64,000 nt of DNA. Source: Sphingomonas sp. LR60. GTDB taxonomy: Bacteria > Pseudomonadota > Alphaproteobacteria > Sphingomonadales > Sphingomonadaceae. Positions 34,434 to 45,909 of the stretch are shown one piece after another. Location of the stretch: contig NZ_JASPFK010000001.1 of the NCBI RefSeq assembly GCF_036855935.1, positions 2,234,501-2,298,500 on the forward strand, in the 5' to 3' direction. The translations under genes were made by a program, and so were the position numbers. Position 1 is the stretch's first letter. The number at the start of each line of letters is the position of its first letter. The notes beneath the pieces are model-generated. The model had not been told where the DNA came from. It did not search any database and saw only the letters and a list, made by a program, of their open reading frames with translations.

Positions 34434-35053
34434 TCATCGCGGTCGATGGCCCCGCCGCTTCGGGCAAGGGTACGATCGCGCGCGCGCTCGCCAGCCACTA
34501 CGGCATCCCGCACCTCGACACCGGGTTGCTGTACCGCGCGGTTGCGGCTCAAGTGACGCGGCTGGAGCTTGATCCGGCGCTCGAAGCCGATGCAATCGCG
34601 GCGTGCGACTTCGACGATCACCTGCTCGGCGACGCGATCCTGCGCGACGATGCCACCGGGCAGATCGCGTCGATCGTATCGGCACATCCGCTGGTGCGCG
34701 CGGCGCTGCTCCAGCGGCAGCGGCGCTTCGCGCACCAGCCCGGTGGCGCGGTGCTCGATGGGCGCGATATCGGGACCGTGATCGCGCCCGACGCCGACGC
34801 CAAGTTGTTCGTGCGCGCCACCCCGACGATCCGCGCGCGACGGCGTCACGACGAACTCCACAAGCGCGGCAGCGCAATCAGCTACGATCAGGTCCTGTCC
34901 GACATTCGCACGCGCGACGATCGCGACAGCTCCCGCTCCACTGCCCCGCTGGTCGCGGCGGCGGATGCGATGGAACTCGACACCAGCTTTCTGTCGATCG
35001 AGGCCGCGATTTCGCGCGCGATCGCGCTGGTGGATGCACGCCTCCAACGCTAG
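34430..35053 (+). CDS. cmk: Cytidylate kinase
   Basis: CMP/dCMP kinase of 207 residues. P-loop GPAASGKGT at 7-15, then LDTGLLYRAV, the GRDIGTVIAPDAD block and RDDRDSSRSTAPL. It follows aroA with an ATGA overlap and normally precedes rpsA; here the ParDE module lies between them on the other strand. The stop codon shares bases with the parE stop (convergent). Confidence 0.96.
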   Translation: MIIAVDGPAASGKGTIARALASHYGIPHLDTGLLYRAVAAQVTRLELDPALEADAIAACDFDDHLLGDAILRDDATGQIASIVSAHPLVRAALLQRQRRFAHQPGGAVLDGRDIGTVIAPDADAKLFVRATPTIRARRRHDELHKRGSAISYDQVLSDIRTRDDRDSSRSTAPLVAAADAMELDTSFLSIEAAISRAIALVDARLQR

Positions 35054-35336
35054 TCGGCGAGCCAATCCTCGCGGCCGTGGCGGATGCGGAGGATCAGGAC
35101 ATTGTCGTCCGGATCGACCGTGTACAAGATGAGATGCGATCCCGTCGGATAACTACGAACGTTGGCGCGCAACTCCGGCCGCTGTCGGCCTGCCCTCGGA
35201 TGATCGCCAAGAAACACGAATGCACGATCGAGCTGATCCGCATACCGCTCGGCCTGTTCCCGTCCGAACTTCTGCACGCCGAAGAGAAAATCGAGAAGTA
35301 ATCCTCGTCCGCCTCATCACTCAGACTGTAGCTCAT
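35050..35336 (-). CDS. parE: ParE/RelE-family toxin, frameshifted in this sequence
   Basis: Toxin of a type II toxin-antitoxin pair. One frame gives the start MSYSLSDEADEDY; the next gives the body from QKFGREQAERYADQLDRAF through LRANVRSYPTGSHLIL and ILRIRHGREDW, the classic ParE core and C-terminal motif. One base is missing near 35296-35298; with it the protein is 95 residues, the usual size. ParE poisons DNA gyrase in studied cases. The antitoxin gene parD lies 6 bases upstream. Real loss of toxin function and a sequence error are both possible; the many similar shifts in this window favour error. Confidence 0.83.
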
Positions 35337-35342
35337 AACCGA

Positions 35343-35585
35343 TCAGTCGAGTTGCGCGCGCCGACGCGCTTCCGCACGTCGACCTTCTGGCGATCGCTGC
35401 GACACACCGCTCGCGCGCGCCTCGTCCACCAGCCGCTGCATGTTCGCGATCTTTTCCGCCCGCACCTGTTCGCGGCGGATCAGGTCGCGCACGACGTCGC
35501 TGGAGTTGCTGTACCGGCCGGTCGCCGCCTGCTCCTCGACCCAGTCTTTCATGGCGTCGGGGAGCGAGATGTTCATCGTAGCCAT
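35343..35585 (-). CDS. parD: ParD-family ribbon-helix-helix antitoxin
   Basis: An 80-residue antitoxin. The N-terminus MATMNISLPDAMKDWVEEQA is the ribbon-helix-helix DNA-binding part with the SLPD motif, followed by the GRYSNSSDVVRDLIRRE block typical of the Caulobacter-type ParD/CopG group. The basic C-terminus would bind ParE. It sits upstream of parE on the same strand, so the pair is an operon that the antitoxin would repress. Confidence 0.9.
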   Translation of the reverse strand: MATMNISLPDAMKDWVEEQAATGRYSNSSDVVRDLIRREQVRAEKIANMQRLVDEARASGVSQRSPEGRRAEARRRAQLD

Positions 35586-35852
35586 GCCTGCAAGGTTCCC
35601 CGTTTGGCAATCATTGTCAACCTTGCTTGCCGGGCACTTTTCGGCTAGGGCGCGGCGGTCCGGCGGGCTGTGGCTCGCGGAGGCGCGGCGCGATGGCTTG
35701 CCCTTCGCGCCTTTTCGCACATCCGCGAATAGCCCCCGCCGCTCCCCAGATCGAACGGATGTCGCACCCGGCACGGGGCCGGTGCGACAGTGATGGCCAA
35801 GACCGGCGGAACCAACCGCCTGGCCGGAAAACGACATAGGACAGTTTCTTTT

Positions 35853-37560
<1,708 letters not shown>

Positions 37561-37582
37561 GCGCATCTGCCTTGCGGCAGCG

Positions 37583-37616
37583 AAGGGGTCGGCCGATGGT
37601 CGGCCCCTTTTCTTTA
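37583..37616 (+). terminator. Terminator of rpsA
   Basis: Stem AAGGGGTCGGCC / GGTCGGCCCCTT with two G-U pairs, 3-base loop, then TTTTCTTT. Confidence 0.85.
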
Positions 37617-37733
37617 ACCTAAGTTGGGTGATCCACTTTGCGCAATCGTTGCCAATTCGGAGGTACCGACGACTCAAACTTACATGTATCAGGTCATCGT
37701 GATGTTAATCCTGATCTAAGGGAACCGCAGACG

Positions 37734-38015
37734 ATGATACGATCGGAGTTGGTGCAGGCATTGTTGAAGGACAATCCCGGCCTGTCCCAGCGCGATGTCG
37801 AGGCGATCGTCTCGACCTTCTTCGATGAGATTACTGGTCGGCTTGCCGCCAACGGCCGCGTCGAATTGCGCGGTTTTGGAGCTTTCTCCACCCGTGCGCG
37901 CGATGCGCGTGTCGGACGGAATCCGCGCACTGGCGAAACGGTCGATGTCGATGCCAAGCGCGTGCCGTTCTTCAAACCCGGCAAGGAAATGCGTCACCGC
38001 CTCAACGTCGCGTGA
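37734..38015 (+). CDS. ihfB: Integration host factor subunit beta
   Basis: A 93-residue DNA-bending protein of the HU/IHF family. [20 protein letters not shown], the [11 protein letters not shown] turn and the DNA-intercalating NPRTGE loop are all present. IHF-beta is preferred over HU because of the [12 protein letters not shown] end and its place after rpsA, as in most proteobacteria. AAGGGA lies 12 bases before the ATG at 37734. Confidence 0.92.
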   Translation: MIRSELVQALLKDNPGLSQRDVEAIVSTFFDEITGRLAANGRVELRGFGAFSTRARDARVGRNPRTGETVDVDAKRVPFFKPGKEMRHRLNVA

Positions 38016-38074
38016 ATCGGCGGCCCGCTATGGGTTGACGCGGCGCGTCACAACGGCTTCGTGGCCGATGATGC

Positions 38075-38158
38075 GCGGGCGTGGCGGAATAGGTAGACGC
38101 TGGGGACTTAAAATCCTCTGCCATTGGCGTGCGGGTTCGAGTCCCGCCGCCCGCACCA
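38075..38158 (+). tRNA. tRNA-Leu (TAA)
   Basis: 84 nt with encoded CCA. Acceptor GCGGGCG pairs with CGCCCGC; the long variable arm is present; the anticodon loop CTTAAAA gives TAA. D arm has the usual GGCGGAATAGGTAGACGC form. Confidence 0.96.
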
Positions 38159-38169
38159 GCATCGTTCGC

Positions 38170-39614
38170 TTGACCGCGGCGACCTTCCTCGCGCTGGCCA
38201 CGATGTCGTGCGGCCGGCGAGCCGATGTCGGCGCCGTCGTCGTCAGCGTGATCGGCACCACGCCCCACGTCGCCGGACGCGATCGCGCTGACCTGTCGAC
38301 GCCGAACCGCCTACTGACCGATTCGCTTGCCGAGGGGCTGGTCCGGTTCGACGCGGTCGGGCAGATCGAGGCTGGCGTCGCCGAACGCTGGATCGTCATC
38401 GACGACGGGCGCAGCTACATCTTCCGCCTTCGCGATGCCGCATGGAGCGACGGTACGCCGGTGTTGGCGCGCGATGTCGTCCCCCTGCTCCGTCGCCAGA
38501 TCGCGCGCGGTGCCGCGAACCAGATCGCACCCTATCTGACCGCCGTCGCCTCGGTCGTCGAAATGACTCCCGAGGTGATCGAGATTGAACTGGCGAGACC
38601 GCGCCCTGACCTCCTCAAACTGTTCGCGCAACCGGAAATGGCGCTCGTTCGCGCCGCGCCGGCCGGTGGAGCGGGACCGTTCCGACGGCGCGATGGCAGC
38701 CGCGATGGCATCCTGCTGACCCCGGCGCTCGATCCCGACCGCGACCCCGACGAAGAACGCCCGACCCCCGAAGAGAACGTGCTGCTGCGCGGCGAGCGCG
38801 CCGCGATGGCGATCCTGCGCTTCGTCGAGCGTCACTCCGATCTGGTCAGCGGCGGGACGATCGACGACTGGCCGATCCTGCAAGCCGCCAACCCCGCGCC
38901 CGCGAACGTTCGCATCGATCCCGCCGCCGGGCTGTTTGGGCTGGCGATCGTCAGGCGTGAGGGTTTTCTTGCGGACGCCGACAATCGCGGCGCCATCGCG
39001 CAGGCGATCGACCGCGCCGATCTGACCCGCAGCATCTCCGGCGACTGGCCGGCGCGCGAGACCGTCCTGCCCGAGCAACTCGACTCGGGAGCCCCGCCAA
39101 TGGTCCCGGCATGGGCGACCCTGCCCCCGAGCAACGCCCCGCAGCGGCGCGGACGCGCGTCGCGGCGTGGCGCACGGCGAACGGCGACGCGCCGGTGGTC
39201 CGTATCGCGCTGCCCGCCGGACCCGGCGGAACGATCCTATGGGCACACGTCGCGCGGGATCTTTATGCCATCGGCATCAAGCCGGTGCGCGTCGCGCGCG
39301 ACGATCCGGCCGCCGACCTGCGCCTCGTCGACCGGGTCGCACCCTATGACAATGCGCGCTGGTATCTCGCCGAAGCGTGTGTCGCCTGCTCTCCCGAGGC
39401 GCGCGACGCGATCGACGCCGCGCGCCTGGCCGACACGCTGCCGCAGCGTGCCGAGGCGGCGGCGCTCGCCGATCGATTGCTGACGCAGGATGTCGCGTTC
39501 GTCCCGCTCGCAAGGCCATTCCGCTGGTCGCTCGTCGCGCTTCGTCTGCGGCAATGGCAGCCCAATCCCCGCGCGTGGCACCCATTGAACCGGCTGCGCG
39601 CCGACCCCAATTGA
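38170..39614 (+). CDS. Solute-binding family 5 (peptide/nickel-type) lipoprotein, frameshifted in this sequence
   Basis: A predicted extracytoplasmic substrate-binding lipoprotein. The only plausible start is a TTG at 38170 giving TAATFLALATMSCGRR, with a lipobox Cys, 11 bases after the tRNA-Leu. The body shows the SBP_bac_5 pattern: DSLAEGLVRFD, VAERWIVIDDGRSYIFRLRD and WSDGTPVLARDV. The frame shifts in the C run at 39124-39128; adding one C gives LPPEQRPAAA and continues to QWQPNPRAWHPLNRLR. Corrected length 481 aa. No ABC permease or ATPase genes are adjacent, so it is an orphan binding protein. Confidence 0.78.
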
Positions 39615-39619
39615 TTTCC

Positions 39620-40042
39620 ATGAACGCTCGCCCCACGCCGCTGAACGCCGGCCTCTTCGACGGCCTGCCCGTCGGCACCGATCCCGCCGCCGTCCGGCGC
39701 CGCGTCGAGGCGGTCGAACGGTTGCTGGAGGGGCTCTACGTCATTCCAGGGATCAACCGCCGCGTCGGTCTGGACGCGATCGTCGGACTGGTGCCGGTGG
39801 TCGGCGATCTCGTCGCGGGCGCGATGGGCATGTGGCTGGTGTGGGAAGCGCGCAATCTCGGCATGGGGCGGCTGGCGCTGATGGGGATGACGGCACGGGT
39901 CGGCTTCGACACCGTCCTGGGCATGATCCCGGTCGTGGGCGACGCCGCCGACTTTTTCTACCGCTCGAACACGCGCAACCTGAAGCGGATCAAGAAGCAC
40001 CTCGATCGCCACCATCCCGCCACCGTCACGCTCGATCGCTGA
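39620..40042 (+). CDS. DUF4112 protein
   Basis: A 140-residue membrane protein of the DUF4112 family. Two matching halves, GINRRVGLDAIVGLVPVVGD and RVGFDTVLGMIPVVGDAADF, form membrane hairpins; this repeated GxDxxxGxxPVxGD motif defines the family. The C-terminus is basic (NLKRIKKHLDRHH). Function unknown. Starts 5 bases after the binding-protein gene, so probably cotranscribed. Confidence 0.85.
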   Translation: MNARPTPLNAGLFDGLPVGTDPAAVRRRVEAVERLLEGLYVIPGINRRVGLDAIVGLVPVVGDLVAGAMGMWLVWEARNLGMGRLALMGMTARVGFDTVLGMIPVVGDAADFFYRSNTRNLKRIKKHLDRHHPATVTLDR

Positions 40043-40054
40043 GACCGGTACGCG

Positions 40055-41149
40055 TCACGCCGCGGCAGGCACGAACACCGTGCCGCCCGGCATCGCGCGC
40101 GGCACACCGGTCGTCCCCGGGAAGCTGATCGGCAGCCCCGCCAGCGTCCGCACCGCCATATAGGCGAAGCCCTCCGCCTCCAATCCGTCGCCATGCCAGC
40201 CGAGCGCATCGACGGGCTCGGGGATAAGCCCGGTATGCTCGGCGATCATCCGCAGCATCGCGGGATTGTGGCGCCCACCGCCCGCCACCAGCAATCGCCG
40301 CGGCGCGACCGGCAGCAGCGTCAGCGCGTGCGCAACGCTCGCCGCGGTGAAGGCGGTCAACGTCGCCGCCCCGTCTGCTGCCGACAACCCGCGCGCCGCC
40401 TGAACGGTGAAGTCGTTGCGATCGAGCGACTTGGGGTATGGCGCATCGAAGAACGGATGGTCGAGCAGCGTATCGAGCACCGTTTCGTCGACGCGCCCCG
40501 AGGCCGCGAGTGCGCCATCCTTGTCGAGGCGCGCGCCGCTTTCCTGCTCGACCCATGTATCGATCAGCCCATTGGCCGGGCCGGTGTCGAAGGCAGCGAC
40601 CGCCTCTCCATTGTCGATCAGCGTGACGTTGGCGACGCCGCCGAGATTGAGGACCGCGACCGGCCCGTCCAGCGCAGCGGCAAGCGCAGCGTGATAGATC
40701 GGGAGCAACGGCGCGCCCTGCCCGCCTGCCGCGACATCGGCGCTGCGAAAGTCGGCGACGGTGCGGATGCCGGTGACGTTGGCAAGCACCTGCCCGTCGC
40801 CGATCTGCCATGTCCAGCGCCGGTCGGGACGATGCGCAACCGTCTGGCCGTGAAAGCCGATCACGCCGACATCCTGGGGCGTCGCGCCGGCGTCACGAAG
40901 CAGCTTTTGCACGGCCAAGGCGTGGGTCCGCGTGATCAGCGCCGCCGCCTCCACCAGCGGCGGGCTGGCGCGTGGGCGCGGATAGGTGAGCGCAATCGCG
41001 GTCGCCTCCGCCAGTTGCGCGCGCGCTGCGTCCGAATAAGGCTCGCCGCGAAATGCGATGTGTCGAACCGCCTGCTGCCCATTGGTTTCGATCAGCGCCG
41101 CGTCGATCCCATCCAGCGACGTGCCCGACATCAATCCGATCGCCAGCAT
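40055..41149 (-). CDS. anmK: Anhydro-N-acetylmuramic acid kinase
   Basis: AnmK phosphorylates and opens 1,6-anhydroMurNAc during peptidoglycan recycling. The 364-residue protein starts [20 protein letters not shown], with the GTSxDGxD ATPase motif, and has [36 protein letters not shown] and [13 protein letters not shown], all family blocks. GGGAGG precedes the ATG at 41149. Divergent from rimO. Fits with other wall-recycling and wall-modifying genes in the window. Confidence 0.95.
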   Translation of the reverse strand: MLAIGLMSGTSLDGIDAALIETNGQQAVRHIAFRGEPYSDAARAQLAEATAIALTYPRPRASPPLVEAAALITRTHALAVQKLLRDAGATPQDVGVIGFHGQTVAHRPDRRWTWQIGDGQVLANVTGIRTVADFRSADVAAGGQGAPLLPIYHAALAAALDGPVAVLNLGGVANVTLIDNGEAVAAFDTGPANGLIDTWVEQESGARLDKDGALAASGRVDETVLDTLLDHPFFDAPYPKSLDRNDFTVQAARGLSAADGAATLTAFTAASVAHALTLLPVAPRRLLVAGGGRHNPAMLRMIAEHTGLIPEPVDALGWHGDGLEAEGFAYMAVRTLAGLPISFPGTTGVPRAMPGGTVFVPAAA

Positions 41150-41243
41150 CCCCGCCTCCCTCTGTACCGAAACAGCCGCCGCTATCGCGCGTGCCGGGCC
41201 CACTGGCAAATCGCGTCGTCGCGCATTATGTGCGGACGATCCC

Positions 41244-42575
41244 ATGGCAACGCAAATCCCCTCACCGCCCCGCGTGGGCATGGTCTCGCTCGGCTGTCCC
41301 AAGAACCTGGTCGACAGCGAACGGATCCTGACCCAGCTCCGCGCCGATGGCTATCAGATGTCCGCCGATTATGCTGGCGCGGATGTCGTGCTGGTCAACA
41401 CCTGCGGCTTCCTCGACTCAGCCAAGGAAGAATCGCTCGAGGCGATCGGCGAAGCGATCGCCGAAAACGGTCGCGTGATCGTCACCGGTTGCATGGGCAA
41501 GGAAGCCGAAACGATCCGCACCCGTTTCCCCGGCGTGCTCGCGATCACCGGCGCGCACGAATATGAGCAGGTGGTCGAGGCGGTTCACGCCGCCGCGCCT
41601 GCCTCGCTCAGCCCGTTCGTCGATCTGATCCCGGATGCCGGGCTGAAGCTGACGCCGCGCCATTACAGCTATCTGAAGATCTCCGAGGGCTGCAATCACC
41701 GCTGTTCCTTCTGCATCATCCCGTCCTTGCGCGGCGATCTGGTCAGCCGCCGTCCCGACGCGATCCTCCGCGAGGCGGAGAAGCTGGTCGCAGCGGGAAC
41801 GAAGGAACTGCTGGTCATCAGCCAGGATACGTCCGCCTACGGCATCGACATCCGCGACCAGTCGCGGATGTGGAAGGGTGCGGAGGTCCGCCCGCACATG
41901 ACCGATCTCGCGCGCGAACTGGGCAAGATCGCGCCTTGGGTGCGGTTGCATTACGTCTACCCCTATCCGCACGTCGATCAGGTGATCCCGTTGATGGCGG
42001 AGGGGCTGGTGCTCCCCTATCTCGACATCCCCTTCCAGCACGCAGCCCCCGCTGTGCTACGGCGGATGAAGCGCCCTGCCAATGACGCGAAGGTGCTCGG
42101 ACGGATCAAGGCGTGGCGCGACATCTGCCCCGATATTGCGATCCGCTCGACGTTCGTCGTCGGTTTCCCCGGCGAGACCGAGGAAGACTTCCAGTATCTG
42201 CTCGACTGGCTCGACGAGGCGCAGCTCGACCGCGTCGGTGCGTTCCGGTTCGAGCCCGTCGAGGGTGCGTCGGCCAATGCGCTGCCCGATCCGGTGCCCG
42301 AAGCGGTCAAGGAAGAACGCTACGCACGGATCATGGAAAAGACCGCCGCGATCTCCGCGGCGAAGCTGGCCGCGAAGGTCGGCCGCCGGCTGGACGTGAT
42401 CGTCGACGCGGTCGATGCCGAAAGCGGCGGCGCGTCCGGACGGTCGATGGCCGATGCGCCGGAGATCGACGGCGAAGTGCATTTGCGCGATGCCGGGCAT
42501 CTCGCGCCCGGTGACATCCTGCCGGTGCTGATCGAGGAAGCGGACGACCACGATTTGTTCGGCGTTCCGGTCTAA
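41244..42575 (+). CDS. rimO: Ribosomal protein S12 methylthiotransferase RimO
   Basis: A radical-SAM enzyme that methylthiolates an Asp of ribosomal protein S12. The 443-residue protein has the UPF0004 N-terminal domain with [29 protein letters not shown] and TGCMGK (three Cys for the auxiliary cluster), the radical-SAM CxxxCxxC in [10 protein letters not shown], and a C-terminal TRAM-type domain. PQHAAP-like [16 protein letters not shown] distinguishes RimO/MiaB. RimO is favoured over MiaB by the LVDSE and SLGCPKN start. Confidence 0.95.
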   Translation: MATQIPSPPRVGMVSLGCPKNLVDSERILTQLRADGYQMSADYAGADVVLVNTCGFLDSAKEESLEAIGEAIAENGRVIVTGCMGKEAETIRTRFPGVLAITGAHEYEQVVEAVHAAAPASLSPFVDLIPDAGLKLTPRHYSYLKISEGCNHRCSFCIIPSLRGDLVSRRPDAILREAEKLVAAGTKELLVISQDTSAYGIDIRDQSRMWKGAEVRPHMTDLARELGKIAPWVRLHYVYPYPHVDQVIPLMAEGLVLPYLDIPFQHAAPAVLRRMKRPANDAKVLGRIKAWRDICPDIAIRSTFVVGFPGETEEDFQYLLDWLDEAQLDRVGAFRFEPVEGASANALPDPVPEAVKEERYARIMEKTAAISAAKLAAKVGRRLDVIVDAVDAESGGASGRSMADAPEIDGEVHLRDAGHLAPGDILPVLIEEADDHDLFGVPV

Positions 42576-42668
42576 TCGGGCTCGCCCACCTTTCATCCCG
42601 AAAAGCAGCTTCCATACTATTGGTTAACCCGGCGCTTCTAGACCGGACCGACCATCGATGGAGCTTTC

Positions 42669-43694
42669 ATGCCGCGCCGAATCCGGTCTCTCTTGTCGCT
42701 ATTGAGCGCCGATGTGGCTGCTCATGCGGATCGATCCGAGGCGATCGCGGGGCAGACGCGGCTCCTGGCGCTCAATGCAGCGATCGAGGCTGCGCGATCG
42801 GGTGAGGCCGGGCGCGGCTTCGGTGTCGTCGCGCAGGAAGTGAAGACATTGGCGGCACAGGCGAGCAGTTCGTCGCGCGCCTTCCGCGAAGAATTGCTCG
42901 GACGCCTGCATCAAGGCAGCGAAATCGCCGCCGACCTGGTCCGTGAACTCGAAGGCGGCCGGCTGGGTGAACTCGCGCAGTCGATCGCCGACGCGCTGTC
43001 ACGCACGTTGTTCGACCGCACGATCGACGTTCGGGTTCTGGCGAGCGATCATGCCGTACGCGAGAGCCTGTTGCTGCCCGGCGACGTGCGCGCCGAAACG
43101 CGCGCGCTGGAGCGGATGCGATCGCTGCTCGGATTCTCACCCTACTTCCTCAACGCCTTCGTCGTCGCGGCCGATGGTCAGGTCGGGGTGTGCGCGCACG
43201 ACAATGCCGCGGTGCGCACGGTGCGCTTCGAAAACTACAGCCAGTTTCGCGGCGTGATGGATGGACCGCTGCCCAACGGTTGGGCCACCGACGAGGTGTG
43301 GCCCAATCCCTGGTCACATGACCGCAAAGTGTTGATCTTCGTCGCGCCGGTCGTGGTGGAGGGCGTGACGATCGGGGTCTGCTATCTCGAATATGACTTC
43401 GAGGGGCAGGTTGCGCGGTTGATCGACGTGATGAACCGCTCCTCACAACGCGCCACGATCTCGATCGTCGATTCGCAGGGCCGTGTGGTCGCCACTACAG
43501 GAACGCGCCGCTTCCATGAGCGGCATCCTTTCGCGATCGATGCGCCCGGCGGCCGCGTCCAATCGCTCGATCGGCTGGTGGTCGCGCAGGCAACGGTGCC
43601 GAGCGATCATGGCGTTGCAGGGCTGAACTTCCGCTGCGTTATCGAGGATCATCTCGCCTCCGACAGCGATGTGCTCGCGGCGATGGCTGCCTGA
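42669..43694 (+). CDS. Soluble MCP-like signalling protein with C-terminal Cache-like domain
   Basis: A 341-residue protein with no membrane segment. Residues about 24-66 match the tip of the methyl-accepting chemotaxis hairpin ([20 protein letters not shown] then [11 protein letters not shown]), but almost all the rest of the usual signalling coiled coil is missing and there is no HAMP. The C-terminal two-thirds (about 120-330) look like a Cache/PAS-type sensor: [20 protein letters not shown] and [15 protein letters not shown]. The order, signalling tip first and sensor second, is reversed from standard MCPs. GGAG lies 6 bases before the ATG. No chemotaxis genes adjoin it. Convergent with a GAF-domain gene. 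Confidence 0.78.
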   Translation: MPRRIRSLLSLLSADVAAHADRSEAIAGQTRLLALNAAIEAARSGEAGRGFGVVAQEVKTLAAQASSSSRAFREELLGRLHQGSEIAADLVRELEGGRLGELAQSIADALSRTLFDRTIDVRVLASDHAVRESLLLPGDVRAETRALERMRSLLGFSPYFLNAFVVAADGQVGVCAHDNAAVRTVRFENYSQFRGVMDGPLPNGWATDEVWPNPWSHDRKVLIFVAPVVVEGVTIGVCYLEYDFEGQVARLIDVMNRSSQRATISIVDSQGRVVATTGTRRFHERHPFAIDAPGGRVQSLDRLVVAQATVPSDHGVAGLNFRCVIEDHLASDSDVLAAMAA

Positions 43695-43728
43695 TCTTAC
43701 AAGACTGTCGACGGACGATTGTCGCCGG

Positions 43729-44234
43729 TCAGACGGTACCGGCGGGCGGCTCAAGGACCCGCATGGCGAGCGTTCGCAGCGCCTGTGCCTCGATCTCGTC
43801 GACCGGCGTGCGCACTGTCCTGCTGGAGACGCACAACACCCCAACCGCGAGCCCGGCGGCATTGACTATCGGCGCTGCGGCAAAAAACGGATCAAGCCGA
43901 CGCGAACGAACGGGTTCGAGCCAAACCGGTCGTCGGTCATCGTGTCGGGCACGCAAAACAGATCGGCCGGCGCGACGAGTGCGTGCGCGGACATCGATCG
44001 CGCCCGGTCGTAGCGTCCCAATTGCCCGCCCGATGAAGCAACCACGATCTGCAGATCGTCAACGATCACTGCGACCCCCGCCCAATCGGCGTTGACGACC
44101 TTCCGCGCTGCCATCGCAATCGCGTTCAGCCGCGGATCGTTCACGCGATCAAGTAACCCGGACTCTCGAGCAGCGACGTTGCGGGCATGTTCGTTGGAGG
44201 GAATGGGTGCCGGGGAGTAAAGGGTCACCGACAC
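43729..44234 (-). CDS. GAF-domain protein, frameshifted in this sequence
   Basis: A small stand-alone GAF sensor of about 168 residues. The first frame has ARESGLLDRVNDPRLNAIA and VNADWAGVAVIVDDLQIVVA plus DTMTDDRFGSNPFV, typical of GAF domains that begin with an E-x-x-R-L start. The frame shifts at a run of six A at 43882-43887; with a seventh, RFFAAAPIVNAAGLAVGVLC follows, completing the domain. The C-terminus is helical (IEAQALRTLAMRVLE). Ligand unknown. It converges on the MCP/Cache gene with a 34-base gap, hinting at a shared sensory role. Confidence 0.75.
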
Positions 44235-44686
44235 TTAGGAACATTCCTCTTCCAGCCAGAGCGATCCCCGTGCATCTTCGTCACAAGATGTGTTCAAGCT
44301 GATAGGAGCACCTGTCATCTAGACTTTCTAGTAACCTAAATGACTCTCTTCGCTGTTTGATCCTACGCGGTTTTTTACGGATGTTTCATAGTGGGACAAT
44401 AACGGGAATACCCTCGTTTTTGCCTCTTCTCAAAGTCCGTTAGCCGTTCGCGGCTAGCCGTCATAATGATGGTTGAAGCTTTCGAAGCTTCGTCGCGGCG
44501 CGCTAAACGCCCGTCACGCAGCTAAAACATGCGGGCCGGATACAAGACGCGCATGTGCAGCGATGCTGACCGCGCCCGCTTGCGGTGAACCGAAATGCTA
44601 AAGACAGAACAGCGCGAAAGGCTTAAGCTCGATCCACCGAACGGCGGTAGCGCCACATAAAGTGGCGTCCGGCCTGCGGCCGGAAA
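44235..44686. other. Intergenic region with local hairpins, no gene seen
   Basis: About 450 bases of lower GC than the surroundings. It contains TAGCCG-TTCG-CGGCTA (UUCG-loop hairpin, about 44450-44467), an AAGCTTTCGAAGCTT palindrome at about 44477-44491, and GTCCGGCCTGCGGCCGGA at 44667-44684. It must hold the promoter of the minus-strand GAF gene. An unannotated small RNA is possible but not shown. Confidence 0.5.
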
Positions 44687-44773
44687 TGGTGCCCAGAAGA
44701 GGACTCGAACCTCCACGACCTTGCGGTCGCCAGCACCTGAAGCTGGTGCGTCTACCAATTCCGCCATCTGGGC
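44687..44773 (-). tRNA. tRNA-Leu (CAG)
   Basis: 87 nt with encoded CCA. Acceptor GCCCAGA pairs with TCTGGGC, discriminator A; anticodon stem CCAGC/GCTGG with loop TTCAGGT gives CAG; long variable arm GACCGCAAGGTC. Confidence 0.96.
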
Positions 44774-44932
44774 ACGGGGTAGGCCGGTGCCTCTATGGGC
44801 GGGTGCTGGGGGTGTCAACACGATTTTGTCTCGCATCTGTCACTTTTTTGCAGCGCGGCATGGAAAGCGGCTAAACCTTGTCAACGCAGGGTGCGGCGGG
44901 CAAGGCACGCGCAGAGCTAAAGGGCTTTCGAG

Positions 44933-45874
44933 ATGAAGGACGGCATGGACAACAAGCTGGTGACGCTGATCGGCGGCGGGGGTTTCCTCGGCCGCTACAT
45001 CGCGCAGGCGCTGCTGTCGGCGGGCGCGCGGGTGCGCATCGCGCAGCGCGACCCGCGACAGGCATTCTTCCTGAAGCCGCAGGGCGGGCTCGGGCAGACG
45101 CAATTCGTCGCGGTCGACGTGACACGGCCAGAGACGATCGCCAACGCGGTTCACGGCGCGGACGGCGTCGTGAACCTGGTCGGCACGTTCGCGGGCAATC
45201 TGGCGCGCGTGCATGTTGATGGCGCGCGGCATGTCGCGGAAGCGGCGGCGAAGAACGGCGCGGCGCTCGTCCATGTCTCGGCGATCGGCGCCGATGCGGG
45301 CGGCGACTCGCTCTATGCGCAGACCAAGGGCAAGGGCGAGGATGCGGTGCGTGCCGCCTGCCCATCCGCGACGATCCTGCGCCCCTCGACCGTCTTCGGC
45401 CGCGAGGATCAGTTCGTGAACCGCTTCGCCGGGATGATCGCGCGGCTGCCGGTGGTGCCGGTGCTCAAGCCGTCGGCGCGCTTCCAGCCGGTATTCGTCG
45501 GCGACGTCGCCCGTGCCGCAGTGACCGCGCTGTCCGATCCCGAAACCTTCGGTGGCCGCACCTTCGAACTCGGCGGGCCGGAAGTGTTGACGATGCTGGA
45601 GCTGCACCAGCGGATCGCGCGCCACATCGGTCGGGCGCCGCATTTCGCGCCATTGCCCGATGCGCTCGGCGGTGTGCTCGCCGCGCTGCCCGGAACGCCG
45701 ATCACCGCCGACCAGTGGAAGATGCTCGGGCATGACAGCGTCGTCACCAACGGGGCTGAAGGCCTGATCGCGCTCGGGATCGGCGCGACGCCGCTCGACG
45801 CGGTCGCCCCCGAGTGGCTCGTCCGGTACCGCAAGGCGGGCCGTTTCGGCATGATCGAACGCGCGGCAGGCTGA
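44933..45874 (+). CDS. NDUFA9-like NAD(P)-binding (atypical SDR) protein
   Basis: A 313-residue atypical short-chain dehydrogenase fold like the complex I accessory subunit NDUFA9. Cofactor loop GGGGFLGRYIAQALL near the N-terminus; HVSAIGADAGGDSLYAQTKG contains the Y-x-x-x-K pair; FQPVFVGDVARA is the usual family block. Bacterial members are present in alphaproteobacteria but not proved to be complex I subunits. Start ATG at 44933, with a second ATG at 44945. Followed 35 bases later by uppP. Confidence 0.85.
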   Translation: MKDGMDNKLVTLIGGGGFLGRYIAQALLSAGARVRIAQRDPRQAFFLKPQGGLGQTQFVAVDVTRPETIANAVHGADGVVNLVGTFAGNLARVHVDGARHVAEAAAKNGAALVHVSAIGADAGGDSLYAQTKGKGEDAVRAACPSATILRPSTVFGREDQFVNRFAGMIARLPVVPVLKPSARFQPVFVGDVARAAVTALSDPETFGGRTFELGGPEVLTMLELHQRIARHIGRAPHFAPLPDALGGVLAALPGTPITADQWKMLGHDSVVTNGAEGLIALGIGATPLDAVAPEWLVRYRKAGRFGMIERAAG

Positions 45875-45909
45875 ACCCTGTCGCGGCCATCCATTGACGA
45901 GGACCGCGC

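Noticed and set aside
44522..44936. Short frames crossing tRNA-Leu
   Set aside because: Generated by the tRNA sequence itself.
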